A stretch of DNA of 64,000 nt, from the NCBI RefSeq assembly GCF_017115105.1, contig NZ_JABXKH010000052.1, positions 1 through 64,000 of the forward strand. The letters run 5' to 3'. Of this stretch, positions 49,722 through 58,444 are shown piece by piece. A model generated the notes under the pieces. It worked only from the letters and a program-made list of their open reading frames with translations, ran no database searches and had not been told where the DNA came from. This DNA comes from Nostoc sp. NMS2. GTDB lineage: Bacteria > Cyanobacteriota > Cyanobacteriia > Cyanobacteriales > Nostocaceae. Numbering within the stretch: position 1 is the stretch's first letter; every line of letters starts with the position of its first letter. The translations under genes were made by a program, and so were the position numbers.

Positions 49722-50042
49722 AGAGGATGTTTGAAAAGTCTTTTTCTCGGTAGCAAATACTTTGAGATCCCCCTAAATCCACGCCACTTGCTTCACTACA
49801 GCGCAACTCTTGGAGACGCTTTGCGTTAAGCGAATCTATGCCGTACCACTTCGTGGAAGCAAGCTAGCAAGAGCGTCTCTAAGAGTTGGCTTTACGCGCA
49901 TCCTGCGGCGGGGGAGACCCCTGTTCCCGCAGTGGCTCCCCTTAAAGAAGGGGGACTTTGACTCTTCCCCCTTTCTTAAGGGGGGCTAGGGGGGATCAAT
50001 AAGTGCCTAAAATCACAGCCAACCACTTTTCAAACAACCTCT
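49722..50042. mobile_element. MITE, TGTTTGAAAAGT family, intact copy (321 bp)
   Basis: AGAGGATGTTTGAAAAGT (49722-49739) and ACTTTTCAAACAACCTCT (50025-50042) are inverted repeats with one mismatch in 18. The interior holds GATCCCCCTAAATCC, a GC-rich palindromic block (CTTGGAGACGCTTTGCGTTA, GCGCATCCTGCGGCGGGGG) and GGGGGGATCAATAAG. The relative at 21616-21924 lacks the GC-rich block. Non-coding. Confidence 0.8.
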
Positions 50043-50182
50043 AAAGTAGTATTTTACTAATGGAAGGAGCATCGCTACACACTACATTCTGTGAAGGGAC
50101 TATTTTTATTTGTCCACTATTCATCCCGACACTGAATCTTTGGATAAAGTGCGGAACTTATAGAGGGAAAAGTTAAAGTTTA

Positions 50183-50614
50183 TTACCTACGCACTTGACC
50201 ACTAAAACCAGCAGCCTTAAACTGCTTCAGCTTCAACGGAGTAGGTTGATTTGCAGGTACAGTAATTCTCAGTTCAAAATCGCTAATACCTGTTGGTACT
50301 TCAGGAATAGAACCTAAGCGAGTCCGGTTTTGCATCACTGAGTCATTGTTGGCATCGTAGATACGTCCAAAAATATCTGCGTCGTAGACTGTTTTATTAG
50401 TGCTATTTTCTGCTTTGCCAATGACCATAAAACAATTAGCAGCCGCACTACCACTACTGATAACAGCCCCTTGTGCAAGTTCTGGTGGACAATCTTTATA
50501 AGAAACATCAAATAATCTAATCTGTGTCAACGCTATAGCAGGGGGAGTAATCACCCACGATAGAAAGGCGATGAGACAGGAAATAAAAACGACCGTGAGT
50601 GACCGCAACCGCAT
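50183..50614 (-). CDS. Exported beta-rich protein, conserved hypothetical
   Basis: 143 residues. Signal peptide residues 1-29 (MRLRSLTVVFISCLIAFLSW..., cleavage near AIA). The mature part, about 110 residues, has TQIRLFDVSYKDCPPELAQG, FMVIGKAENSTNKTVYDADI and FGRIYDANNDSVMQNR, reminiscent of FxLYD-like domains (transmembrane-associated beta sandwiches); two Cys may pair. The function is not known. Alone on its strand. Confidence 0.75.
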   Translation of the reverse strand: MRLRSLTVVFISCLIAFLSWVITPPAIALTQIRLFDVSYKDCPPELAQGAVISSGSAAANCFMVIGKAENSTNKTVYDADIFGRIYDANNDSVMQNRTRLGSIPEVPTGISDFELRITVPANQPTPLKLKQFKAAGFSGQVRR

Positions 50615-50805
50615 ACAATACCCCGTGACTTAATCCAAAAATATGTAACTTATAACCTCAGCTTACCTGAATTTAACTACAACGAGATTGAAGACTTTAG
50701 AAGAGGTAGAATTCATGGGATATCCGCAGAGGAATCGTCAAAACTCCCCTACCCACTCTAGAAAGGTAATAATTAGGGAAATAAACCCTCAATTGCGATT
50801 AACTT

Positions 50806-51417
50806 ATGACTCCAGATGAGATTGAAGCATCTATGCTCGCAGCCTTTAATGATTGTGATGCAGCAAGCTGTCCTCTCACTGACACGCAGAAAAAGATATT
50901 ACTGCAAGTGGTCGAGCAAATTCAGGGAAATTCTACCTCTAGGGCATCAGATATTGCTAATCCTTTAGACGAACTTACACCAGAGGAGTTAGAAGCATTT
51001 TTACAGTTTGTTAAGGATGAAGAACAACGCAACCGCACTTGGAAAGTACAATTGCTCAACGACTGGCTGCGAGAAAATGACTCTGGAACAGTACAATTTA
51101 TCCGAGAACGCTATGGTTTACAGTGGTTGAATCGTGTTGAGTCATGCCATTTTGATAAGTATTCTTATTTTGAGGATGCACTAAAGTTAAGAGTAGGCGA
51201 TCGCATTGAAGTTTCCAATGCACTATGGGAATGGGTGCAAAAAGATGGGCCTTGTAAGCGCGAATGGTTTCCTTGTATGGTGATTAAGGTCGAGGAAATT
51301 AGCAACGGTGATGATTCCTCTACTAACTGCGTCGTCCGCTTCTTTAACGGCGCTGAGTATGAAATTCAAGGAATCTACGAATGGAATCGCTATAACTGGC
51401 GTTGGCCGCAGAAATAG
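50806..51417 (+). CDS. Conserved hypothetical protein with SH3-like C-terminal half
   Basis: 203 residues. The N-terminal half is helical and acidic (MTPDEIEASMLAAFNDCDAA, ELTPEELEAFLQFVKDEEQR), the middle has WKVQLLNDWLRENDSGTVQF and the C-terminal 90 residues contain LKVGDRIEVSNALWEWVQK-type strands, CKREWFPCMVIKVEE and CVVRFFNGAEYEIQGIYEWN, compatible with a small beta barrel (SH3/Tudor-like). I do not recognise a named family; it resembles a conserved cyanobacterial protein. Its downstream neighbour is the MITE at 51507. Confidence 0.65.
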   Translation: MTPDEIEASMLAAFNDCDAASCPLTDTQKKILLQVVEQIQGNSTSRASDIANPLDELTPEELEAFLQFVKDEEQRNRTWKVQLLNDWLRENDSGTVQFIRERYGLQWLNRVESCHFDKYSYFEDALKLRVGDRIEVSNALWEWVQKDGPCKREWFPCMVIKVEEISNGDDSSTNCVVRFFNGAEYEIQGIYEWNRYNWRWPQK

Positions 51418-51506
51418 TGAGAGTTTGGAGAAACGCGATTAATCGCGTCTGTACAGGAGTTGGGAATAAATCTAATTGAGCCTTTATGCTCTGATTGCTG
51501 CTATAT

Positions 51507-51640
51507 CAATACGGTTCGGTTAAGCCAAGAGATGCGATAAATCGCCGTCAAGACGAAGGATTGATTATTGTAGAGACGGCGATTTATCGCGTCTTTGTGA
51601 TTTAGAATTTTCATCAAAAAACCCTAACCGAACCCTATTG
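51507..51640. mobile_element. MITE, CAATACGG family, copy D (complete)
   Basis: 134 bp, opposite orientation to copy C. It begins CAATACGGTTCGGTTAAG and ends CCCTAACCGAACCCTATTG. Flanking 10-mers GCTGCTATAT (51497-51506) and GCTGCTGTAT (51641-51650) match in nine positions, a second case of a 10-bp target duplication. The interior carries the CGATAAATCGCCGTC/GACGGCGATTTATCG arms. Located 90 bp after the hypothetical gene. Confidence 0.85.
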
Positions 51641-51660
51641 GCTGCTGTATGTTGATGAAA

Positions 51661-52863
51661 TTATTGCTTAAACAACGCCCAAGCCAAAAACCTCTCGGTA
51701 TGATACAACGCTAATTGATTGCTCACACCATTGAAAACTGCATCAAAAGCGTGTTCTGCCCAAGGAATTTGTAAAAAAACCGCAGTATTACCAGAGTTAT
51801 GTAAACTTTCGTACATCTGTCTGCCAAATCGCGCTTCCACCAAATGGTCACGACTGCCGTAAATTAATAAAGTTGGTGGTAAAGGGTGCGTTAAATAATT
51901 TATCGGTGAAGCAATTTGATACTGATTAGGCAATTCTTGTAATGAACCACCGAGAAATGCTTTTAAAACAGCGCGGGTGTTGATAGGATCGGGAATTGGT
52001 GGCGTTTTGTATCCCTCAGTCAAGTTAACAGGCCCGTAATAGTTAATTACAGCCCGAATGGGCGGTGCATCTGGTTGATAAACCGCTAGCATTGCTAGAT
52101 GCGCTCCCGCAGAACGTCCTATAATTACCATGCGTTCTGGATCGGCTTCATAAGTTGCTGCATTTTTGCGAATAAAATTTAAGGCTGTACGCACGTCATC
52201 TAACTGAGTTGGAAACTGATATTTAGGTGCGTGTCGATAGTCGATGGAAAATACCGTATATCCCTGATGAGCGATATATTGATTAAACTCAGAATTGGCA
52301 TGAGGGTTTCCATATTGCCAAGCTCCACCATAAATTATTACCACTGCTGGATATTTCCCTACCTGTGGGGGTTGGTAAACTTCCATTTTTAAAGGCACTC
52401 CCGCAGGAGAAGCAAAAAGAATATCTTTTTGATAACGGGTTTTACCTAATGCAATACCCCGAAAGAAATTAACTAAATCAAAGGGATGGGTTTGCATTTT
52501 AGCCCTTACTTGGACTGGAATTTGCTCTAGATAGTCTGTTCCCAAACCTTGCTTCATTGCTTTATCCATCTGCATTTGAGTTAATGGGATATTCGTTAGC
52601 ACCCATGCACAAAGTAGCAATCCTATTGAACTGAAAATGGAAGATAAACGCCGTATTTTATAGCGACGGATGCAGAAAAAAGAAAGCAATAAAGAGAGTG
52701 AATTTAATAACAATAACCAAGGACTGACTTCTGGCGCTCCCACTGCTAGGGTGAGTAAAGACATATTTGGAGCCGGAAGAATAATCCAAGAACTAAGAAA
52801 TAGACTTGCAAAACTTAGTAATAATACAAACCATGAAAAAACTATTTTGGGTTTGGGAAACAT
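51661..52863 (-). CDS. Membrane-anchored alpha/beta hydrolase (acetyl-esterase/lipase, BD-FAE-like)
   Basis: 400 residues. Three N-terminal hydrophobic segments (about 8-28, 35-60, 70-92) anchor the protein. The catalytic domain (about 145-398) has the oxyanion-hole motif VVIIYGGAWQYGNP, nucleophile GRSAGAHLAM (Ser near residue 249), Asp in LLIYGSRDHLVEA and His in WAEHAFD. This is a hormone-sensitive-lipase/esterase-like family with the YGG variant of HGG. Substrate unknown; membrane anchorage suggests a lipid or cell-envelope ester. It stands alone. Confidence 0.85.
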   Translation of the reverse strand: MFPKPKIVFSWFVLLLSFASLFLSSWIILPAPNMSLLTLAVGAPEVSPWLLLLNSLSLLLSFFCIRRYKIRRLSSIFSSIGLLLCAWVLTNIPLTQMQMDKAMKQGLGTDYLEQIPVQVRAKMQTHPFDLVNFFRGIALGKTRYQKDILFASPAGVPLKMEVYQPPQVGKYPAVVIIYGGAWQYGNPHANSEFNQYIAHQGYTVFSIDYRHAPKYQFPTQLDDVRTALNFIRKNAATYEADPERMVIIGRSAGAHLAMLAVYQPDAPPIRAVINYYGPVNLTEGYKTPPIPDPINTRAVLKAFLGGSLQELPNQYQIASPINYLTHPLPPTLLIYGSRDHLVEARFGRQMYESLHNSGNTAVFLQIPWAEHAFDAVFNGVSNQLALYHTERFLAWALFKQ

Positions 52864-52929
52864 AAATCAAAATGCTATCAATAAAGACAATCTCAGTAAG
52901 TCGGTACTAATATTTTCAGCTATGTTAAG

Positions 52930-53044
52930 AAATTTGGCGTTGCATATTTGCGGGATAGGCAACATGAGCGTCCCTTGTATTTCCGGGCGGGCAGGATGCC
53001 CACCCCACAAGAATCATCCCTTAATTCAGCAACGCCAAAAATTT
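52930..53044. mobile_element. MITE with TTTGGCGTTGC ends
   Basis: AAATTTGGCGTTGC (52930-52943) and GCAACGCCAAAAATTT (53029-53044) are inverted repeats differing by a 2-nt indel. The interior includes CGGGCGGGCAGGATGCCCAC, also found in the 39155 element, and CAAGAATCATCCCTTAATTC. It abuts the next MITE (53049). Confidence 0.7.
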
Positions 53045-53048
53045 AAAT

Positions 53049-53123
53049 GTAGGGTGTGTTGTCGCCAAGCGCCGCACCGCCAGTAATCTAAGGTGCGTTA
53101 ACCTACGGCATAACACACCCTAC
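53049..53123. mobile_element. MITE with GTAGGGTGTGTT ends
   Basis: GTAGGGTGTGTT (53049-53060) and AACACACCCTAC (53112-53123) are perfect 12-bp inverted repeats only 75 bp apart; the interior GCGCCGCACCGCC...AGGTGCG adds a second stem. The two adjacent MITEs fill most of the gap between the esterase and aroE genes and leave little room for a promoter. Confidence 0.8.
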
Positions 53124-53196
53124 AGCTAATTTATATTTCTTCATCTATATTGAATTTTCTCGCCGACTTACTTAGCTCAAGGTAATTATTTTTCTA

Positions 53197-54102
53197 TCAA
53201 CTTAAACCCAAATGCTTTTGCAAAGCTTGGCGCATCACTTCTACAGGTATATTTTCCTGCTGTAACCAAATTTTTAATGCTGCTACCCCTTGTTGGACTA
53301 GCATTTCTAAGCCATCGATCGCAATTGCACCTTGTTTTTGAGCTTGCTCTAGAAATTGCGTCGGTTTAGGTATATATATTAAATCGTAAGCGATCGCACC
53401 TGTTGGTAAATTCGCTATTTCCTCTCCACTCAAAGGCGACTCATCAACCTTGGGATACATCCCTATGGGGGTTGTGTTTACCAGTAGATTAGCTTGGGGA
53501 ATTAGCTTTGAAAGTTCCTCCCATTGATGAACTTGCAAATTTTCAGCTATGGGTGAATTGCTCCAACTATCGCGGAATTCTTGTAATCTCTGCACATTCC
53601 GCCCAACAACATGAATTTTCGCAAAACCTAGTTGGTGACAACCTACTACAACTGCCCTAGCTGCGCCACCATTGCCTAAAATTACTGCTACCTTCTGACT
53701 CCAATCTTGCTTATAGGTTGTCTGCAATGGGGCGATAAATCCTTCTATATCTGTGTTTGTCCCCACCCATTGATTATTTTGGCGGCTAACTGTATTGACT
53801 GCCCCTATAGTTTGAGCAAGAGGGGTAATTTCTGAGAGCAGGGGCATGATTGCCTGTTTGTGGGGGATTGTAACATTAAAGCCGACAACACCAATAGCGG
53901 CAAAGCCTGCGATCGCTACTTCTAAATTCTCTGGTGCGATGGGAAAGGGAAGATAAACATAATCTAATCCTAAATTCGCGATGTCTACGACGAGTTGCGC
54001 TAACGCAGCATTATGCATTGCTGGCGACAGCGAATGTTCCACCGGATGTCCAATTACCCCTAGCAGTTTGGTTTTACCCGTAATCAATTTGTCATTTGCC
54101 AT
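53197..54102 (-). CDS. aroE: Shikimate dehydrogenase
   Basis: AroE reduces 3-dehydroshikimate to shikimate with NADPH in the aromatic amino-acid pathway. The 301-residue protein has GVIGHPVEHSLSPAMHNAAL (substrate loop), NVTIPHK with the catalytic Lys82, GAVNTV, TNTDIEGF with Asp118 that binds substrate, and the NADP motif VILGNGGAARAVVVG. It ends in KHLGLS. Alone on its strand. Confidence 0.95.
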   Translation of the reverse strand: MANDKLITGKTKLLGVIGHPVEHSLSPAMHNAALAQLVVDIANLGLDYVYLPFPIAPENLEVAIAGFAAIGVVGFNVTIPHKQAIMPLLSEITPLAQTIGAVNTVSRQNNQWVGTNTDIEGFIAPLQTTYKQDWSQKVAVILGNGGAARAVVVGCHQLGFAKIHVVGRNVQRLQEFRDSWSNSPIAENLQVHQWEELSKLIPQANLLVNTTPIGMYPKVDESPLSGEEIANLPTGAIAYDLIYIPKPTQFLEQAQKQGAIAIDGLEMLVQQGVAALKIWLQQENIPVEVMRQALQKHLGLS

Positions 54103-54192
54103 TTGTCAATAAATCAGTAGTGATTTTTCCCTGCTCAATTCTTCTAAAGCAAGGATTCCAGTTTTTATTATCACTACATATTTACCCAATTC

Positions 54193-54345
54193 TCACACAT
54201 CACGGGCTTTGAAAAAATTGTAAATGGCAAGTGCAATAGCTATAAGTAATACTGCATGAATTAAATTTCCAGCAATATGAAGTACTAATCCTAATGCCCA
54301 AAAAGCAACCAGTACAACAACAATACCCCAAAGTATACCTAACAT
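54193..54345 (-). CDS. lmo0937-family small membrane protein
   Basis: A 50-residue frame, MLGILWGIVVVLVAFWALGL then VLHIAGNLIHAVLLIAIALA and IYNFFKARDV, has two hydrophobic helices joined by a short HIAGNLIH loop. The pattern is that of the lmo0937 family of short membrane proteins, which share W at position 6, the G-x-x-x-H-x-G-G/N-x-I-H core and a basic end. These proteins are often stress-associated and have no known activity. The gene is too short for typical gene finders but the fit to the family is close. It lies upstream of aroE on the same strand and is separately transcribed, probably. Confidence 0.82.
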   Translation of the reverse strand: MLGILWGIVVVLVAFWALGLVLHIAGNLIHAVLLIAIALAIYNFFKARDV

Positions 54346-54568
54346 ATATTTACTTTTAGTAAGGTGATTTTTATTTGTTCAGATATTATATCGTCTAACT
54401 TGAGTTTTATCCTATTTGCCTTAAGATAGATTCGGAAATTTAAATCATCTTTCTTAAGAAGTAATTTGAAAGCATTTATTATTTTTGAATAGCTAGATTT
54501 ATATACTTATGCCATACAGGAGCAGCACTTTCAAAATTCAAACTTCAAAATTACAATCCCCTTGAACA

Positions 54569-54830
54569 AGAATTCAGAAGTCAGAATTCACCAATCTTTT
54601 AGTGGGGGATTCAGACCCGCCACTTTCTTGTTGACCACCAAATTGAAAATTTGGTTGGGGTCTTAAACCCGTTTATTCAGACGCTCTCTACGAGACGCTA
54701 AAAGCGAACGAATACTCGCTCTAAGCGAAGCCATGCCGTTGGCGCAGCCTCTCGAAGAGAAGGCTTTACGCTACGCTATCCGCCAGTCGCACAAAATTCA
54801 TACTGAATTCTGACTCCTGAATTCTGTTTA
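54569..54830. repeat. About 250-270 bp dispersed repeat, copy 2
   Basis: AGAATTCAGAAGTCAGAATTC at the left (given as GAATTCAGAAG/TCAGAATTC) and ACTGAATTCTGACTCCTGAA at the right frame a segment collinear with 29325-29575 (GGGATTCAG, CCACCAAATT, CCCGTTTATTCA, TCCGCCAGTCGCACAAAATT). A GC-rich block with CTCTACGAGACGC and ATGCCGTTGGCGCAGCCTCT is inserted here but not in copy 1. Confidence 0.65.
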
Positions 54831-54945
54831 ATAAATAATTTTAGAGGCTTGTATCCTTTTCTTCTCAGGTCAAGGCTCAAGGGTCAAAAGCTAACCCTCT
54901 GCTCTACACTACAATTATTAAAGCTACTTAACAATTCTTTGAATC

Positions 54946-55884
54946 ATGCAGGCAACTACAGCCCCCTCTACAACCACAATTCCTGGTAAATATTGGCAGT
55001 GGCGCGGGCACAACGTTTACTATGTGCGTGCGGGAAACAAGCAATCGCAACGTCCGCCGTTGCTTTTGGTACATGGATTTGGTGCTTCCACAGACCACTG
55101 GCGCAAGAATATCACAGGATTGTGTCAAGATTTTGAAGTATTTGCGATCGATCTTTTGGGATTTGGGCGATCGGCAAAACCAAAATTGCAGTACAGTGGC
55201 GACTTGTGGCGCGACCAACTCCATGATTTTATTAGTGAAGTAATTGGTCAAAAAGCAGTATTAGCGGGTAATTCTCTTGGTGGTTACGCTGGCTTGTGTG
55301 TTGCAGCACAACGTCCTGACAGTGCGGCTGGTTTAGTCTTACTCAATAGTGCTGGGCCTTTTAGCGAAAGCCAGCCGACATCTGAGCCTGAAGCTTTACA
55401 ATCAGAAATTCAGGCTCCAAAACAAACGGCTACTTTGCAAAAACTTCTTGGTGATGGCACTAAGTGGATTTTTCAACAACCTTTAGCCCAGTTTTTGTTA
55501 TTTCAGTACGTGCGTCAACGTTGGGTAATTCGCCAAACTCTAGAAAAAGTTTATCTTGATAAGAGTGCTATTACAGACCAATTAATAGAAGAAATTTCTC
55601 GCCCTGCTTACGATCCTGGTGCGTTGGATGTGTTTGTTTCAGTCTTTAGCACTCCTCAAGGGGAAAAAGTTGATGTGCTACTAAAGCAATTAACTTGTCC
55701 TCTATTAATGTTGTGGGGAGAAGCTGACCCTTGGATGAATGCTAGAGAACGTTCCCAAAAATTTCGTCAATATTATCCTGAACTCACAGAACACTTCTTA
55801 ACAGCCGGTCATTGTCCCCATGATGAAGTACCCGATAGAGTAAATCAACTTTTTGGCGATTGGGTTTTGTCTATCAACAATTAA
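54946..55884 (+). CDS. Alpha/beta-fold hydrolase (pheophytinase/haloalkane-dehalogenase-like)
   Basis: 312 residues. Core motifs: LLLVHGFGASTDHW (oxyanion hole), IDLLGFGRSAKP (the lid-linked motif of epoxide hydrolases and dehalogenases), nucleophile AGNSLGGYAG with Ser110, Asp in MLWGEADPWMN and His in TAGHCPHDE. Cyanobacteria and chloroplasts share a group of such proteins related to pheophytin pheophorbide hydrolase; which ester it cleaves is not known. No signal peptide. It lies alone downstream of a long repeat region. Confidence 0.87.
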   Translation: MQATTAPSTTTIPGKYWQWRGHNVYYVRAGNKQSQRPPLLLVHGFGASTDHWRKNITGLCQDFEVFAIDLLGFGRSAKPKLQYSGDLWRDQLHDFISEVIGQKAVLAGNSLGGYAGLCVAAQRPDSAAGLVLLNSAGPFSESQPTSEPEALQSEIQAPKQTATLQKLLGDGTKWIFQQPLAQFLLFQYVRQRWVIRQTLEKVYLDKSAITDQLIEEISRPAYDPGALDVFVSVFSTPQGEKVDVLLKQLTCPLLMLWGEADPWMNARERSQKFRQYYPELTEHFLTAGHCPHDEVPDRVNQLFGDWVLSINN

Positions 55885-55912
55885 TATTAACCTCTCACTG
55901 TCTTGAACTTTA

Positions 55913-56062
55913 TATAGCGGTTTTCGTTTGGATGCAATACAGTTTGACCTCTCTCCAAACCTCTCTCCTAAGAGGAGAGAGGCTTTGAATCTTGCTCCCC
56001 AACGCTAGTAGGGAAGGGGCTGGGGGTTAGGTCTGTATTGCACTCAACTGAGAACCGCTATA
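55913..56062. mobile_element. MITE, TATAGCGG family, copy 2 (150 bp)
   Basis: Begins TATAGCGGTTTTCGTTTGGA and ends TCAACTGAGAACCGCTATA; inverted repeats of at least 11 bp. It is the same length as copy 1 at 47004-47153 and differs in roughly ten positions. Immediately after it come GTCTGTCCCTCTCCGACTTG sequences, a variant of the hairpin at 1482-1510. Confidence 0.82.
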
Positions 56063-56175
56063 AAGGTCTGTCCCTCTCCGACTTGGAGAAGGATAGATTT
56101 TGGATAGTCAAACCAGGGAGAGGTCTTTTTATATTTGGGAAAGTTTGCAACGAAATGGCTGCTTTTCTTCTTTGT

Positions 56176-56826
56176 TTAAAACAATCCCTCCGATTCAGCG
56201 AATTTACGCAGACGCGATATACACTGGCGCTGATAAAAACTGCTTAATGTCGGAATTGACAAGTCAAACTCCTCAGATAATTCTTTCCAGCTAACTTCCG
56301 GGGGTAGGCGTTTAAGAATTAACACCTGACAATTTACATCTGGTCGCCCTTTAATACAAGTACGGCGCAGTTCTCCGTCAGAATCTGTCTTAGCCCATGT
56401 CTCCAATTCTTCTAGAATAGGAGGTGCCTGGGGGCTAGCTGGGAGGTTATCTACAGGATCAATTGTTTCACTTGTTCCACCCGATGTAGACTGACGAACC
56501 CGAAGAGGCATTGTTGTGGCTTGTTCTCGGTTCTGGTTAATGTAAAAGTCTTGTAGTCTCCGTTTTAGGTAAGCATTTAGCCAGGTGATGATGCTCCCAT
56601 AGTTGGGGTCATAGATTTGACCAGTCAAGCCATCACAAACATTGCGGCAGAAATACAACCAAGTTTGTTGTAGTGCATCTTGATAGTAGGGAGTATTTTC
56701 CCTCCAGAGTCTATTTGCTGTCAAGCGAATAATTTGCGTGAGCAGCTTCTGACGCTGAGGACTTCCAAGTGGGTGTCCACAGGCTTCGGTAACTAAGCGG
56801 CGTAGCTGTTCATCGAATTGAACCAT
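56176..56826 (-). CDS. Sigma-70-family (ECF-like, group 3/4) sigma factor, divergent
   Basis: 216 residues. The N-terminal region (residues about 40-110: [40 protein letters not shown]) resembles sigma region 2 with the WLYFCRN core of many cyanobacterial ECF-type factors. A variable linker ([20 protein letters not shown]) is followed by a region-4-like helix-turn-helix, [37 protein letters not shown]. Cyanobacterial genomes encode several such divergent sigma-70-like proteins whose promoters are unknown. No anti-sigma gene is adjacent; the next gene upstream is a DUF2330 protein gene. Confidence 0.75.
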   Translation of the reverse strand: MVQFDEQLRRLVTEACGHPLGSPQRQKLLTQIIRLTANRLWRENTPYYQDALQQTWLYFCRNVCDGLTGQIYDPNYGSIITWLNAYLKRRLQDFYINQNREQATTMPLRVRQSTSGGTSETIDPVDNLPASPQAPPILEELETWAKTDSDGELRRTCIKGRPDVNCQVLILKRLPPEVSWKELSEEFDLSIPTLSSFYQRQCISRLRKFAESEGLF

Positions 56827-56923
56827 GACAATCTTGAGGCAGAAAGCAAGAATATCTTAGTATTGCGTATAACAACGCCACAAAAAATTACCTTTCGTCA
56901 AGATATTGGGAACTGGGGATTGG

Positions 56924-56990
56924 GCATGGGGCATTGGGCATTGGGCATTGGGCATTGGGCATTGGGCATTGGGCATGGGGAATTGGGCTT
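56924..56990. repeat. STRR array of GGGCATT heptamers
   Basis: About seven tandem copies of GGGCATT (with GGGGCAT variants at the ends) form one of the longest perfect heptamer arrays in this window. It is in the spacer between the sigma factor and DUF2330 genes and would be expected to slip during replication, so copy number probably differs between isolates. Confidence 0.88.
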
Positions 56991-57044
56991 CGCGGTTCCT
57001 GAGCGTAGTCGAAGGGCAGTACAAGTGCCCCATGCCCACTTTCC

Positions 57045-58424
57045 TCAATATAATCCGAGCCAAGAAAATAAATTTTCCCACCAGGAATATGTCAGATTGC
57101 CAACGCTCAGTTTCATTTTGTTGCGAATGTCTTGAATCTTCCAGTTAGTGAGTTTAGCCAGAGTTTGCGCCTCTTGTTCAAAACGCTTGGGCAAAGACTG
57201 CTTATATTTTCTACCCGCCTGACATTTTAGTTCTCCTTGGAACGGATGTTGCAAAACATAACGCCCTTGGAAAAATTCACTGTTAGCAGTTTGTTGGAAT
57301 ATCAAGTCTTCAGGAAATTTGTCGCGGGTGTAGCGGACATGCAATCGGGAGATGAAGACGCTATTTCTCGGAAAGGGACGACGAAAGCTTGGAGATACTG
57401 GCACATTACTTTCAGAATTATCATCTAGCCAAAATACGCCTGCTTGCTTAAGCTCATCTGGGGTTAGAGGATCGGCAGAACAGGGATCGCAACTACCCAT
57501 ATTCCAAGCGTATTCTAAAAAACCAACTTTCTTGTCTTCTTTGGTGTAGGCAGTTTGAAACATTGATTTGTAGAAGTCACCAAATTCATCTTTGACAAAC
57601 AAGGGAACGTTTGTGTCGGAGGGGATTTTCACTGTCCGATAGTTAGTGATTTCTGCCTGTCCTTGGGGTGAGAGGATGTAGACAATCAAATCCTGCTCTG
57701 TCGTGGCATTAATCATGCCTAAACGAATTGGCAGCATGAACTTGGGTGACTTATAGGAAATTTGTAGCGGACGAAGGAACTGGTAGCCAGATTTCTCGAA
57801 TTTATCTAAGTTGACTTTGGCAACAAAGAATTTCATTGAGGAGCGGATGTAGGGTTTTAGTAACTGTTTCGCACCTCTGGGGATTTTGTAGCCATTGCGT
57901 TTGAGCCAAGTTTCTAGTCCGCCAGATTCTTTAGCACTAAGGATCAGGATGTCGTATTCGCCGACGTTGAAACGTGCTTCGACTGTTACACCCAAACTAG
58001 CATCGCCCCTTGCTCTCCTCGCCTCACTTATCGCTCCTGCTGGCGCTGGTGCTGCATCCATCTCAGCGCTATTATTTATTGCCAGACAAGGATCTGGATC
58101 AAAATATTCTACCAATCGCGGCGCACTAAAGGCATCTAAGCGTTCAATAATCTTGGTTTCAGTGACGCGGACTTGTTCTTTTTGCAGCACCGTTGGTACT
58201 GGTACTACCATTGCAAAATCTTTGACTTCGCCTTGAAAATCGTTTGCCATTGTTAGGACGGTGCGATCGCTATCTCGCGCTATCACCACCTGAGAAGCTT
58301 TGTTATACAGTTTTGTATCAGCTTTAGCTACATAAAATCCACAAAATGCCCAAGCTGCTGGTGCAAAGCACAAAACAGCTACAATTGCCAACAATAATGG
58401 CGTTAAAAGTCGAAAAAACTTCAT
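57045..58424 (-). CDS. DUF2330 family exported protein
   Basis: 459 residues. Signal peptide residues 1-28 ([20 protein letters not shown]..., ending AWAF). The mature protein starts [20 protein letters not shown], then [26 protein letters not shown] and many Cys-containing segments ([14 protein letters not shown]), matching DUF2330, a family of large secreted proteins of unknown role in cyanobacteria and planctomycetes. A C-terminal hydrophobic run ([14 protein letters not shown]) may anchor it. The downstream gene (58445-59287) on the same strand starts only 20 bp after the end of that neighbour's own frame, so the two form a candidate transcription unit. Confidence 0.82.
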   Translation of the reverse strand: MKFFRLLTPLLLAIVAVLCFAPAAWAFCGFYVAKADTKLYNKASQVVIARDSDRTVLTMANDFQGEVKDFAMVVPVPTVLQKEQVRVTETKIIERLDAFSAPRLVEYFDPDPCLAINNSAEMDAAPAPAGAISEARRARGDASLGVTVEARFNVGEYDILILSAKESGGLETWLKRNGYKIPRGAKQLLKPYIRSSMKFFVAKVNLDKFEKSGYQFLRPLQISYKSPKFMLPIRLGMINATTEQDLIVYILSPQGQAEITNYRTVKIPSDTNVPLFVKDEFGDFYKSMFQTAYTKEDKKVGFLEYAWNMGSCDPCSADPLTPDELKQAGVFWLDDNSESNVPVSPSFRRPFPRNSVFISRLHVRYTRDKFPEDLIFQQTANSEFFQGRYVLQHPFQGELKCQAGRKYKQSLPKRFEQEAQTLAKLTNWKIQDIRNKMKLSVGNLTYSWWENLFSWLGLY

Positions 58425-58444
58425 TATTTTATACCTCTATTTTT

